From: Apophysomyces variabilis
Taxonomy: Eukaryota > Mucoromycota > Mucoromycetes > Mucorales > Mucoraceae
Assembly: GCA_002749535.1 (NCBI GenBank)
Contig: MZZL01000395.1
Span: 244,543-308,542, forward strand
Length of the DNA stretch: 64,000 nucleotides
Reading direction: 5' to 3'
Position 1 is the first letter of the stretch. Every line of letters begins with the position of its first letter. The translations under genes were made by a program, and so were the position numbers. The notes beneath the pieces are model-generated. The model saw nothing but the letters and a program-made list of their open reading frames with translations, did no database searches and was not told the DNA's origin. Below are positions 13,170-26,464 of this stretch, piece after piece.

Positions 13170-13557
13170 TGTTTCAACGAATGGAAGACCGGAGATAGTG
13201 TTAGCCAAAAGCGAGCAAAAAACCAAAACAAAAAAATTATGGGTTTTATCTCCACACCTTATTATGACTCATGCTTGCTCCTTTCCAAAACGACCTCAAA
13301 GCCACTTATGCCTTTTTCTTTCCTTTCCAAAGGAGAAGCTGGAGAAAGAAAGACAGTCTTTGACAGTTTGGTGTGTATACTAGCTCGGTTGCCATAGTGA
13401 AACCCTTGGACAACTCTTATGAAACGAAACTGTTTCTTGTTACTTTCCTTGAGTAAACCGATGTGTCGGGAAGAAAATCGAGCAAAATAAAAGCAACTCA
13501 AGGATCCAGTGACAACATGTTCTTTTTTTTCCTGGTTCACTACTGTCCTAGAGCATA

Positions 13558-14073
13558 ATGAATATGAAAATATACGTTACGATGATTGCTATGGCTGCAA
13601 TGGCAACCTTCGTAAATGCTCAAGGTAAGCAAAATTTTTAAGTTATAAACTGCGATTAACTAACCACATAAAGAAACATCATAGTTCCGGCATTAAGCTC
13701 GCTTACTTCAAAGTAAGTAGGAAAGGAATAGGAATGGAAAGATATGAGGTTTTAATCCAATATCTCTATAAGAATGACTTCGATTACAAGCTCCAACTCG
13801 GGCACCCATGAGACGGCCCTGATGAGCTCCGCTAGTTCTGCATTTTCTCGCATTTCTGCTGGTGTGAGCAGCCATATTTCGGGCTTTGCCTCTTCCAGCT
13901 CCTCCGCTCTGGGTGTTTTAAGCTCGTTGCGATCCCAGGCTTCTTCCCTTGGAGGAACGAATCTCGGTAACGCCGGTGCTGCTTTAATGACGGACTTCTC
14001 TTCGACCATGATCTTCCAAGCTGCAGCCTTAGTCGTGCTCTTCGTTGCCAGCTTTGTGGTCATGCTAGCCTAG
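13558..14073 (+). CDS. small serine/alanine-rich GPI-type surface protein
   Basis: Exons 13558-13624, 13685-13712 and 13773-14073 give 132 codons. The first exon encodes a signal peptide ending at VNAQ. The middle is about 80 residues rich in Ser, Ala and Gly with hardly any charge, likely O-glycosylated. The protein ends with a hydrophobic stretch (ALVVLFVASFVVMLA) right at the stop, preceded by small residues (GNAGAA), which is the layout of a GPI-attachment signal. Probably a cell-wall or plasma-membrane protein. The very small second exon (28 nt) is inferred from splice signals and phase. No enzymatic domain is present; the exact role is unknown. Confidence 0.75.
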
Positions 14074-15764
14074 ACTCTTGCACTAGATTGAACAGCCAGC
14101 ATTTTTGGTCCGGCTGTCTCATGTACCAATTTCTTTTGGTTCTACATAATAGAGATGCTTTCTTTTGAAAACGCTACCCCTGTCTGAAGTATTTACAACA
14201 TTGTTTTGATACAACTAGAATTAAAACGAGAAGTACTCATGTCAATATTTCAAACGGGGTATATCATGCCATGATCTCCTCAAATCTTCACAAGAAACCT
14301 AAACCTTCTTCTTCATCTGTGACAGTGATTGAAAGGAAAACCGTACCACACCATGCATGGTCAAAATTGGCAAATTAGTGGTTATTTCTTGCATGATGCT
14401 TGGCTTATCGGACATACATCCCATTATATATTATGATTCGTCCGATTTTCTCGATGACTTGCGATTTTTTATATTTTGGCAGATGATCAAGCATGCGTAC
14501 AGTTGTCTTATTCGGTCTATGAAAAAAGGAACGTGTCCTTGAAAAAAAGGGGATACAGGCAAGATGGGTTGAAAGGAAAAATGTTTTCTATTGGTAGTGG
14601 TCTTAAACTAGGGCTGTTCCACGAAGCCAATCCTGCTGGATTATATGGGCATAATTATGCTTTTTGGCAAACAATAAACATTTTTTGGCTCACGTTGGAA
14701 AGCAGGTGCTTTACTTTAATGACACTGTCAATTCCAATCATAACCGATCATATGCGCCCTATTGTCGATGTGATTTCAAATAGAACAAACTTTTTTTTAA
14801 AATTAATTAATCGGTAAAGGGAGAGGGAAGAAAAATAAGAAACGGGAAAGGGAAGGAAAAAGAAATACGCACAGATCTACCTTTGTTCCTACGTGATCCG
14901 TCCCGCGAACTGACTTTTCTTGAATAGAACGTCGTACGAAAAGTACACTGGGTAAACTTTGTTTCCGCAACTATCATAGAAGCATACATTCATTGCGCAT
15001 TAAACGCGGTTTATCTAAGTTGTCCATCAAGAGAGATAAGTCAATGATATAACGACGACTATGTGATGGAGGAACGATAAGTTTTTCTCTTTTATTGACT
15101 AAAAGGAGCGTTCAATGCATTTAGGGGTAAAAGCTTACGCTCATACGCAACAGAGAAAAGGGATTAATATATCAAATCAATCAACAAGCATTGGTTATGA
15201 AGAAACCTATTTTAAAGAGAAATGCAATATAGGGAGTCGCTGCAAATAGTCAAGGTAGAAGGTGAAAAAAAAACCACACGACATTTGCGTGAGAGCTATT
15301 AATTGATTCGCGGTGTGCACGGTCCATTTCATTGGTTTATCTTCACAGAATCGCTAACACAGAGATGTGCACATGTGACGCTTATTACGGAGCTTAAAGT
15401 GCAGACATTTCATGGCTGAATATCCTCCAAAAGCATAGGCAGAGCGATTTTCCCAATTCACTTTAATTCCATATTGATTCATTGGGATCGAGATATTGCA
15501 TGATTTACTTACTTCAGACCCTCTAACCCATTCTCTTTTTCTATTGAAGAACTGCTACCGTAAGTTTGATTACGTCACATTTTGTGGTTGAAGTTGAGCG
15601 TTTTTTTATATCTCCGTTTTTTGTCCTTTTACAACCGCAACTTCTCTCCCCTTCTTCCCTTTCACTAAGTCTTGCTTTTGCGATTCTTCGATTTTTATTC
15701 CTTTAATAATTGATATTTGGTTCGCAACACAACATTAAAGACTTCTGTGTTTTCTGCACCAGAC
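14074..15764. other. intergenic spacer and promoter of the LisH-WD40 gene
   Basis: No coding exon could be supported. The last 200 bases contain pyrimidine-rich tracts (around 15640-15670) of the kind seen before other starts in this window, so this is probably the transcription start region of the next gene. Confidence 0.45.
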
Positions 15765-18700
15765 ATGGCACAGTCGCAAATAAGGAGAAACACTTGGGAT
15801 GGGTATGTAACACGGCATCGCTCCATCTTCTGACCATGACCACTTTACGTGGCAATCATGTCAAAGCTCCAAAAGATTAAGCGCTGAAAGTCATGGAACG
15901 GAAGGCTTGGACAACTGAAAAAAACAGTTACTGACTCTAGTACTTTCCCTTTAGACCCAACGGACGGTCACCGATGGATGTCAGGGCAACTGAAATGCTG
16001 CACCTTTATATATACGACTATTGCAAGAAGCACAATTTTGTTCAAGCGGCTCGTAGCTTTGCTGCAGAAGCAGGATTGTCAGTTGACTCTGCTCCTCCTC
16101 TTGACATAGCGGTTGGCTGTCTGTCCGATTGGTGGGGTGTGTTTTGGGATATATACTGTGCGAAACAGAAAGATGCTCAAGCAAGTAAAGAGGCAGCAGT
16201 ACATGATGAGGTAAAAAGGGAAAAACGAAAAGAAGATGGAAGAAGAGGGCAAAATGAAAAAGACTTTTGGAATTTGTGCTGATATATAATGGATCTAGTA
16301 TCACGAATACCTCCGATTACGAAGGGAAGAAGCGTTGCAACAGCAACGAGCGTATACCATGCAACAACAGCAGCAGCAACATCAGCTTCAACAACGCCGC
16401 GCATCCGAAGCTCAACGACTTGCCCAAAACCAACAGCAAAACCATCCTATCCACCATCCAGCCCAGCATGACTCGGCACACCACCTTCAACATCCACAGG
16501 CACAACCATCTAATCAAACACCACATATGCCAAGTGTGCCTTCGCAGCAAACTCCGTTGTCACGGGATCATCGTCCGTCGCCCGCAAGCAGTACGGCCTC
16601 GTTGCCGCATAGTGCAATGCCGCCACCGACTAATAACAATGTAAATAATACACCACAAAGCATGCCCGCCGCATTGCCTCAGCAGCAAATACCTGGAAGA
16701 CATAACGCATCACCATCCTATTCACCACAACAGATGCAACGTGCAAATGCCATGGGAACAGATGCCATGGGTCATCCAACAGCTGAAGGCATGATGAATT
16801 CGCCAATGGCAGCGGGTCAGAATGTGCCTCTGAATGCACATGTGCAACCCATGATGAACATGCATCGACAACCGGGGACTATTAACGTATCTAGTGCTGT
16901 GGTGAACAGCTGTATGGCTGCGCTTGGTTATACTGGCCAAGATCCTCAATCATTAACTCCAGAACAAAAGGTAGTTGTCTTATCGCCATTCGCGATTTGC
17001 TCATTATCGTGCTTTAGACTGCGTTGCAAGCTCAGATACGACGACATATGCAGATGAATCAAGTGAATATGATGCGGAATGCGTAAGTTGCGCCGTTGGT
17101 GGAGGGCTGTTTTCTTACAGCCTATGATTTCTTAGTAATATGGTTGGCAACAATAATGCTGCGTATCTGCACATGCAGCAGCAAGCAATGCTAAACCAAC
17201 AGCTAATACACCAGCAACAGCTTCAGCAGCAACAGCAGCAGCAACAATTGCAACAATCACAGCAACAGCAATCACAGCAGCAACAGCAACAGCAATTACA
17301 GCAACAACAGCAGCAACAACAACTGCAACAATCCCAGCAACAGCCGCCACAACAACCACAACAGTCGCAGCCATCGCAACAACCTCAACCGTCGCAACAA
17401 CCACAGCAACCTCAGCCACCGCAACAATCCCAACAATCCCAACAAGCACAGCAAACACAGCAGGCGGCACAACTGCAAGCACAGCGTCAGCAGCAAGTTC
17501 CGGGTCAGCCACCATCGCAGATGACCCCTCGTCAACAACAACAGCAAGCACATCCTCAAACTTCTCAATCGATGGCTCAGAATACCATAGCGATGGAAGC
17601 AGCAGCTCGAGCTGGTGCAACAGCACAATCAGGTAGCGCGAAAGAACCAGCTCGTAAACGGCTGAAGCGTAGAAACACGGCTGATCAATACTCTAAAGGG
17701 AACGGACAACCACGAACGCCTAATCCGGTAGCTGGTGGACAAGGACCAGCTGGACCTGGACAGATACCTGCATCTGGTAATATGCAAACCCCGAATACAC
17801 CAAACATGGTTGCAGGTGCACCCTTTGGAGGTGATGGTGAGTCGCAACATTTTGTTTGGTCCATAAGTTAACGATTCGCTATTTAGCCAATGCGTTGAAT
17901 ATGATGTTTGCCAGGCAGATGATGAACAATAAAGGTCAGATGCCTCAAGGGATTACGCAGCAGCAGGTATAGTAGGCTATTAGTGTAAAAGGTTGATAAT
18001 AGCTAACGTCCTGTCAAAAACAGTTTTTGGCCCGCCAACAACAACAGCAGCTTGTTGCGCATCGTAGAACATTGTTTCAACAGCAGCAGCAGCAGCAGCT
18101 TCAGGCCAGCCAAACGCCTATTGTCGGTCAAAACACAGGTATGCAAATGGTTGGTGGGTCCCCTCAAGATCTCGAAAAATCTCGAGATGCTACGGCAGCG
18201 GCAATGATTTATCAACGTCGTATGATGATGTCCCAACAGCAACAGCAGCAGCTTGCGGCTCGTCAAGCTGATCCGCATCCTCAAAAACGACAAAAACATA
18301 ACCCTGAAGGAGATTCGATTCCTAATGGTCCTTCAGGCGCTACTCAATCTCCACAAATGGCTGCTGCTGGAAGTCCACACGTCATGAACGCGAATCAAGC
18401 GATGTTAAATGCGAATAATTTACCGACGTCAGGACCACAAGAACAGGCTATGGTCATGCAACAGCGCTTTGCTCAACAGCAATCGCAACAGCAGCAGCAG
18501 CAACAACAACAACAACAACAGCAACAACGAGTCCAACAGCAATTCCAGCAACAATTTGAGCATGCAGTCAAAGCAGAAAAATCATCGCCTCAGATAGGTC
18601 GGGGTAATGGTACCAACCAGCAAAAGCAAACACAACAACCTTCGCAACAGCAGCAGCAGAACCCACAGCAGAACCAGCAATTGTCACAGCAGCAGCGTAT

Positions 18701-20080
18701 GGCTTGGAATATAGGAGCGGATATGGGATCATCCACTCTGGTTTCGGCTCCAAATGAAACTATCCAATCTCCAGCACATGCAGCCGCTGTAGCCACGAAC
18801 GCATCAGCCAACCCACAACTTGCGAATGCGCTATCTTTTGATCTAGAAAGGTTTATGAATGCTGATGAAGAATATGGCGAGATATTTGCGCATACAGATG
18901 ATGGTGGCGACCAAGGCTTGATAATGACGGATGCGAATGAACTGGAAGCGTTTGGGGGAAGTTTTCTTGCCAGTATGGGACCAAATTTTGCCATGGAAAA
19001 TGCATTAGCACTTCCTGTGTCGGGCCATTCCCTTGAGATATACAGTGAATTGCAAGGCCAATCAGGCAAATTGTTGACCGTTGCGTTTTCCTTTGATGGA
19101 CAATGGCTTGTTAGTGGTGGCCAAGACAAGAAAGCAGTTGTTTGGGGTGTGCAGGACAAGAGGATAAGGCTTTCAATTGAGGGTCATGGGCATCAAATTA
19201 CGTGTGCACGATGGAGTCCAGATAATCGCAATCTGATAGCCACCTGTTCATATGACAAGAGCTTGCGTGTTTGGGATGTTTCTTCTGCCATTGCGGATGG
19301 TGGGCAGCAGGCAAAATTAGTGGCAAAGTTCGATTGCAAGGACAATGTGACAGCTGCCGATTTTGCGCCAAATCGACCAGAATTTATCTGTTCTTTGGAT
19401 GCCGAAGGTGAATTCAATATCTGGAATATCTCTTCATCTACCTGCGAGAAGACATTGAGGATGGTAAATACAGTTGATTTTCATTATACGAGGGCCAAAT
19501 GACAGTTGCTAATTTCTGTTTGATTTGTCTTTAGTCAACTTCAAAATCAAACTATTCTGCTAACCCGCTGCGTTTCCATCCACGGAGGGGTGATATTGTT
19601 GCTTGTGCTGTTGGCACTTGCCTTTATATTGTGGACATCAACAAGGCAAAAAACAATGGGCGTGATACTGCAGAAGATAACATGGCGGTGCGAATAATCA
19701 ATACCGATCATGTCCGATATATTTCTTGTATCGACTGGTCTGCGGATGGTAATTACTTAGTGGCATCATCCGAAGACAAGATTCAGCTCTATGAGACGAC
19801 CAATTGGAAGCCTATTGAAAATCAGCAAGCCCAAAACAAGATTGGTGGATGTGCGTTTATTAACGGCACTGGCAATGGCGACAAACATCGAGTGATCTAT
19901 GGAGAATACGAAGCAATATATATATGGCAACCTGGCGTGGCAGGAGGACAACCGAAGCGCGCAGGAACGCCGACAGGGCAGATTGTTGGCATTGACTGTA
20001 CGAAGACCGGTGGAGGACAAACGGTTGTGGCATCCAGCAGTACTCATAAAGAGAAGAATCTGATACTATGGACAGTATAA
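15765..20080 (+). CDS. LisH - polyglutamine - WD40 transcriptional co-regulator (LEUNIG-like)
   Basis: Probable nuclear transcriptional co-regulator. Eight exons (15765-15802, 15955-16210, 16299-16970, 17018-17082, 17136-17836, 17887-17966, 18024-19463, 19535-20080) join to 1266 codons with consistent phases. Residues about 20-55 (MLHLYIYDYCKKHNF, then QAARSFAAEAGL) form a LisH/LUFS-type dimerisation motif, related to the N-terminus of fungal Flo8/SomA and plant LEUNIG. About 800 residues rich in Gln, Pro and Asn follow, with several CAG/CAA runs. From about residue 935 there are six to seven WD40 repeats (SGGQDKKAVVW, ATCSYDKSLRVWD, FNIW, ASSEDKIQLYE, KNLILWTV) that should close a beta propeller. 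A basic KRLKRRN patch near 17660 could be a nuclear signal. Such proteins recruit or replace Tup1/Groucho-type repressors. A role in morphogenesis or adhesion is inference from SomA/Flo8. Confidence 0.9.
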
Positions 20081-22472
20081 GTCAAAAGAAAAGAAAAAAA
20101 CGAAGAAAAAAAAAGGAACAAAAATCAAAAACCAACCGTATAGTTAACTTTTTTTTTGTCTGGAGTAAAATAATATATATAAAACCGGGATACTTTGGTA
20201 ATTTTGAACAGAAGATAAAAATTCGAAACGATTATCGATTTGATCATGAATGAACTGTGCACACTTGTTTTCAAGGAGAACGAGTTCTAAAGCTTTAGAA
20301 TGGTCAAAATCAGGGTCTTGTTATGATATCGAACGAAAGAATTCGACAGGTTAAGGTTGTTTTCTTTTTCTTGGGGGGAGGGGGCGTAAGTTTCTCTCTC
20401 TCTCTCTCTTTTTCCCCCCTGGTGTTTATGATGACCTGGGTCTCGTCTCGTCTCGTCCAGTCTAGTTAACCCGCGCTTCCTATCCATTTACATTCATGCT
20501 ATTAAGAACAATTGATTTTGTCTATTATCGACGATGGGTATCCTCCATTGTTCTTCCCTTAACTCCTTCCCCGCTTACTCCTTTTTTCATTTTTTTCCTT
20601 TTTCCTTTCTCTTGTTTTTAAAATGCATGACGAGTTCGGGATTTACAATGACAGATCCCTTAAAGAAGCTTCATTGTCCGCTCATACACCACAGGCAGAT
20701 GGGAAATAAAAACAAAAGTGAAAAGATCGCCTTTTTCCTCGTGTGAATCAGGATCAAAGAATGTTATACTTTGATAGGATCTTTGCAAGAGTGTACTGTA
20801 GTTTTTGTTCGCCATGGCAAGAAAAAAAAGACCAGAGCGATGCTGGTTTTTTGCCTTGGTTCGGAGTTTTGTAACCTACATACATATACGCGTGTTTTCT
20901 TTCTATTTTATTCATTCAAAATCATTTGGACTGTAATGACAAGGTTTTTTCTCAATGCATTGAAAAAGGGCTGAGGAGATCATCAAGAAAAGAATAAGGA
21001 AAAAGGAGAAATGAAGAGCGGGTTTCCCGGTCAATGTACGTACATATACACGTACATATATACGAATAAGAAAAAAAAAAGCACGCCTTGATTTTCTTCT
21101 TGGTCTTTTTTCTTTCATTATTGATTGTGGGATATGAAAAGGAGTTCCTCCCTTTTTTTTTCTTATGTAACTTTTTTTTTTCATATGTAATATATATGTA
21201 TATCTCTCTATCTCTCCATTTGTACATATGTGTTTCCGATGAGGATCAGCATTCCGCATTTACAATAAGAGCACATGTTCTTCCATGTTCATCGATTGTT
21301 TGTCTTTTTTCTTTTTGTTTTTCATATGGAGAGAAGTTGGGTAGGACCTTACTGCGGTTGATATTACAATTGAATAAAAAAAAAGCCTGGGCCTTTACGC
21401 TTTTCTTTTTTTCTTTCTATTGGTAGTCGTTATGTAATACACTTAGTACTCGGAGTGTAGTTTTTCTATCTCGCTCTTCTTTCTGACCATCTCCTTGGCC
21501 TACACCATTGCTAGGCAGTTTCCTCTTTTGCTTTTTTACGTCAACTTATGAGTTACCAAGGCGATATTTTCAAACTCCGTATGGCAGACGGCATGAAAAG
21601 AGGGATGATCTTTTTCTTTTATTGGACATGTTAGAGAAGAAACCTTTCATTAAAAAAAAAGGTTTTCGGTTTTTATTCCCTCGGTATATCAAAGTAAACT
21701 ATGGAAACCTTTTTCTACGGATATCTTATTCTAGTTCTTTCTCTGATCTCGGAATCGAAACAAATTGCATCGTTTTTCTCCTGCATCGTTTGAACAAAGC
21801 CATGAATGAATATATCTATATTATACATTGTAGAGGAAGAGACATTTTTTTTCCTTATTTTTTATTTTTATTGAGAACATGAGGAAGCTAACAGCAATTA
21901 CCGTTATCATGTTTACAATTTGGGTAGAACAAGAAAAGGAATGCTTGCTTCTGAATGGAGAGAGAAAAAGAGAAAGAGAACAAGTGCGTGCGTGTGTGTG
22001 TGTGTTTGTATATAGTGATGTTGGCGTGAGATATAGAGAGAGAGGAGAAAAGATAATGTGCGTGTCTTTTTTAAATGTGTGTGCGTGCGTATGTATTTTA
22101 TCGTGAGTGTGAGTGTGAGTGTGATGTTCGGTGCGATATCTCGTGATAGAGCGTAGGTAAAAGTTAAAAAAGGCGTGAGAAAAAAGGAGAAGGAGGAAGT
22201 TGAGATTGAACAAAATGCCCAAAAAAAAAAATAAGAAAAAGAAAAAAAAGAAAGCACAGAGGGTGTTGTAACCCATAACAGGTGGTAACAACATGTGTGA
22301 ATGTGTATGTATCGGCCTGCGTGAACGGAGTGCTGACAAAGTGTGGATCCATACAGATTCTTTCTTTCCCTTTTCTTTTTGGTTTTAGTCAATCAGGCTG
22401 CCTTTCATTTCATTTCTCGGTGCGGTGTTCGTGTGTTTCGTATGTAGGTTGATGAGTGGCTTTGTGTGGTAA
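20081..22472. other. AT-rich, low-complexity spacer
   Basis: Contains the 3' flanks of two convergent genes and many homopolymer, CT (about 20395-20410) and TG/GT (about 21985-22125) microsatellite tracts. Long open frames here (for example minus strand 21821-22339) are artefacts of low complexity. No gene seen. Confidence 0.55.
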
Positions 22473-22736
22473 TCAGTAGAAGGGATGTGGCGAGGTCGGC
22501 GTTAATGGGAAATACCGTTGTTTGCGGACATAGGTATTATGCAGTGGATCAAAGTCCCAGCATCGAGAGCAATGTTCGTGCGGACTTAAGAAACGATTGC
22601 AAGTTTGGCATTTTTTGTGACAATCCGAGCAAAACCAATCTGATGAAAGAGCTTTATCGCATGATCCACACACGACTTTGTCTTCTTGTTCATGGTATTG
22701 CAAAGGTGATAATGGAGGTGAAGGAAGAGCGTCCAT
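22473..22736 (-). CDS. small zinc-binding-type protein
   Basis: A single uninterrupted 87-codon ORF begins at ATG 22736 in a good context (ACAATGG). After a Pro/Ser leader it carries paired cysteines: CGSC, then CSDCHKKCQTC, then HEHCSRCWDF, consistent with two or three treble-clef or ribbon zinc sites. It ends in a Tyr/Phe/Pro-rich tail. The regular C-x2-C spacing and clean start make a real gene likely despite the short length. No membrane segment. Function unknown; a protein-protein or nucleic-acid adaptor is a guess. The 5' flank on the minus strand is a CT-rich tract with a long (CT)n run at 22821-22846. Confidence 0.7.
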   Translation of the reverse strand: MDALPSPPLSPLQYHEQEDKVVCGSCDKALSSDWFCSDCHKKCQTCNRFLSPHEHCSRCWDFDPLHNTYVRKQRYFPLTPTSPHPFY

Positions 22737-22816
22737 TGTTTTCTTTTTGTTTAAAGGGAGAAGAAAACGGAAATGAGAGGGAAGGAATAAAAGAGAATAG
22801 GCTAGAGTATAGAGAC

Positions 22817-22854
<38 letters not shown>

Positions 22855-25800
22855 GATATACAAGTTTTCGAAATGGAAAAAAAAAGGATGGTGATATTTA
22901 TATAAGATTATATTTATATATATCTATATTTTCTTTTTGGTCTATGCACAGACATCCTTCAAACCAAAAATAAGTGTTGACATTCAAGGGATAAAAAGAA
23001 AGAAAGGCCGCTTGGGGCCACTACACGTGGTAGGGTTGATCTCACTCCTTAGTATCCTTCTGAAATAAATACATGCAAACATATACACGCACACACACAA
23101 GAGAAATAAACCCTTAATTCATAACTTGAAGATGCAAAACTGCAAAGATAAAAAGGGGGAGAAAGGAGGTTTTGGTTGTGTTCATGGGAACCTCTCGTTG
23201 TCATCAATGTTGTTATTCTATGTTCCACCCCGATCCTTTCAAATCTTACCGAAATAAAACACAAAAAAAAAGGACCCCATTTTGGTTTATACTATACAAA
23301 CTAAAGTTCATGAATAAGATGTTCTTTCCATCAAGACAATGCTTACAAACTCCCCTTTTTTACTTTGAACTTTTTGTTCTCTTTCTAAACATAATGATTA
23401 AGCTCCTAGAAAAACTGGTTCCCTTATTTTCTTTTTCTACATGATTGTTTATGTCATTATTAAGTACCCGATAGGATTAGAAAATAATAAATAATCAATG
23501 CAAATGCCTTTTGTTTTATTTTTTTCTATTTTCTTGTCTTTTTTTGTCTATTTCTTTTTCATATTACTAATTTCTTTCGCTGACCTCGTGCCGTGAAGCA
23601 AGTAGGAAACCTGATTCTTATGCATCTGCTCCCTTCTAAATTCGAAGGTTTCTGTCGCTTCCAAGGTACGTTGACTAACGTTTATAGGCGTACGTGTGTG
23701 ATGTTCTACCTTGGCAAGGAATAGGCGCCAAAACGTTTAAGATCGCCGCATGGGATAAGGGTATTTTTTCGGCTTTGACATATGCTTTGTCCACGGTCTC
23801 CACAGACAAGAATGTCAACATGGCCCGTGAAAAAGAAAAAAAAAAGCCCATGGGGCTGAGCCTTTCCAAAGAACAAGCGACCCCGCATCCATCACTTGGC
23901 TCTTTTCACCTTATTTTTTCAACATGAGCAGATCAGGCTTGTTTTTTACCCTGTCTTTCTTTCTATTTTCCACATATTCTCATTGATTGCCAACCATGCG
24001 TTTGTGCGTTACGCACCCTGTATATCTCTGTCTACCTATCCCCGACTTGACTCATCTGTTCGATTTGTTTTCTAGACTCTTTCACAGTCTTGTTCTTTTT
24101 ATGTTTAGATTCCATAAATGCATTTTTTTTTCTTTATAGTAGATCAGGACATGAACAGATTACCCGATGCCGTGATCTTTTGAGCAACGTTAGACCATTT
24201 AATTTGGTTCTAAAGTGACCTAAATTGATTCTCACATGAAATAAAAGCAAACTGCGCTATAAAAAAAAGAAAAAAAAATTAGTGTTCAATATCCGCCGTG
24301 ATGATCAAAAGATCTCAAGGTAGAAAATCTTCAGGAGTACGGATCAAACACACATTCAACACACACACATATACATGCATACGTACATATACACAGAAAA
24401 AAGTAACACAGGGATCTTCTCCTTGAGACCAAAAATAATCCTTTTTTCTTTTGTGTCTCAATTCATTTCATGAATAATTGACTCGAGGTGACACCCGAAC
24501 CTTCTTCCCCCGATTGGAATTGCACATCAATCTGGCTATCCTTCCTTCCTTTCTTTCTATCTATTGAACCAACATAAATCCTTGAATAGATAAGGTTCTA
24601 CTTTGATACCAACTTCTAATTTAGAATGACAAACAGTCAATACAATTTTTGCTATTAACTTTTCAGTCTTTCTTTTTGTTTTCTAGTATGACAATATCAT
24701 TAATGCGTAAGACAACCCTGTTTATGAAAAGGGTCAAGTGTGCCTCAAAGGGGAAAAGACGAAGCAAAAGAGGGGGAGAACTAAGTACTAGATGTGAAGC
24801 AATAATTTAATCTGAGCCCGTAAATGTCAATATCTCGATTTTTTTTTCAAATTGACAAACTCCACTTCTTTAAGAAAACCTAAACAAAACAGTAAACACG
24901 TTGTCCCAAACAAAAAAGAAATCATTTGAACGAGTTCCCGTAGAAAAGATCACTAAATCTCAGCCGTGAGGTTTTCTGTTTTTTTTTCTTTCTTTCTTTG
25001 CTCCATCCAAATTCATTCGTTTAATTACGATCAGGGTCACTGGAATGTCTTCCCATCAAAAGGGTCTGGCTGGTTTGCTGATCTAATAGCCTCCTATGCT
25101 CCTGTTGTTTGTCCCTCTCCCTCCTCGACCTCCTTCAAAAAGGCCAAGATGAAATGGAATTGTTTTTCTTTTCCTTTTCCGCCGTGAAGATCATTTTGCT
25201 CCACAGCCGAAAAAAGTATAGAAGAAACGAATTTTAGATTTCGCTTAACACAAACGGGATTGACAACGTACGGAAGTTTAAAATTAGCTTCATAATAAAA
25301 AAAATCGCCCCTTAGTTTCCTGGTTGGGAAAAAGACCGTACATACATTGGATATGACAGTGATGGATGAAAATCCTCATCGGAATTGGAAAAAGTGTGCT
25401 ACCAGGACAACAGTAACTAAGCAAAAGAAAAATGATATAGAGGCACGGTTTGGTTTCGGTTTGTTGTGCAACTATTCAAAGTTTACCTGAGAAAAAAGTT
25501 TGGGTTTAAAAAGGGCCGAAAACGCACGCACGATAAAAAGATGAATCCCCTTTATTGTTTTGGTTGAGACACCGTACGGTACCAAAAGAAAAAGTACCAT
25601 TGAAAGTGTAATAATTAAAATTGTCAGCGCAATAAAAAATGCGGGGTTTATCTTATAGTTCAATAAATTACACACCGTTGCAATTCATCAGAGGAAGCTG
25701 AGCTACATCCAGCCAACAAACGTTTGCGAGCAAAGAAATGCCGGTTGTTTGCAGCGCTACCAGCTGACGTCCGATGTATTTTCATTGCATCAAATACCTT

Positions 25801-26464
25801 CAGCAATGGAAATTGACCGTTTTGAACATGCTCATTCACTCCAAGGCGGGAAAGTTATGGATGATTGTCCGTCACTGCTTATCGTGGGAGTGGATGGGTA
25901 ACGATCTGTAGGAGAAAAAAGAAGATAGGCCTTGTTTAAAGGCCTGTGAAACATGAGCAGAAATAGTGTCGATAAGCTTCTTACATAAGGCGTCTTCACT
26001 GGACCAATGAGTCGCGACCGATTGCAACTAAAAGGTCCATTAGGGTCTGTTGATATAGACTTTGGTTCACTCTTTTTGTTTGAGACGTCTTATGCATCGT
26101 TCCAAAGCCACTTCAATTCTTGGATGCGCTTTAAAACACAAGCGGTTTGAAAGTCAAAGATGCCCTGTTTAGCCGTTTTATGCTAGGTAACATAGTATCG
26201 CTCGGCTACTAACAAATTTAGAGATAATGACAGATTACTCTTAAGGCTGTGGTATTGGTCTTTCAAAGCCTGTGTAACATAACAGCAATGACAAAAACCT
26301 TGTATTTGAGAAGCCCTTTCTGCTTTATAATGATAGAAAGAAAAGAGAGGTTACATGTTATTTACAAAATAATAAAGAATAAATCGAAAAGGGGAGAGGG
26401 GGAATCGTTCAGAATTTACAGATATAAAAATTGGATGTTTGATATATATGTATAAAAATTTCCT
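22737..26464. other. long gene-poor AT-rich spacer
   Basis: About 3.7 kb with homopolymers, a GA/CT microsatellite and a CA-rich stretch near 24350-24400. No complete gene could be supported. A plus-strand stretch at about 25677-25816 has codon-like composition but no start (see findings). Confidence 0.45.
22821..22854. repeat. (AG)n / (CT)n microsatellite
   Basis: Near-perfect AG dinucleotide run about 85 bases upstream of the minus-strand start at 22736. Read on the coding strand it is a CT tract in the probable 5' leader. Confidence 0.9.

Noticed and set aside
17132..17626. Long minus-strand ORF across the glutamine-rich region
   Set aside because: Artefact of CAG/CAA codons read backwards; the plus strand carries the LisH-WD40 protein with consistent splicing.
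21821..22339. 172-codon minus-strand ORF and its overlapping frames
   Set aside because: Low-complexity Phe/Leu/Thr/His runs produced by TG/GT and poly-A microsatellites; no start context or domain.
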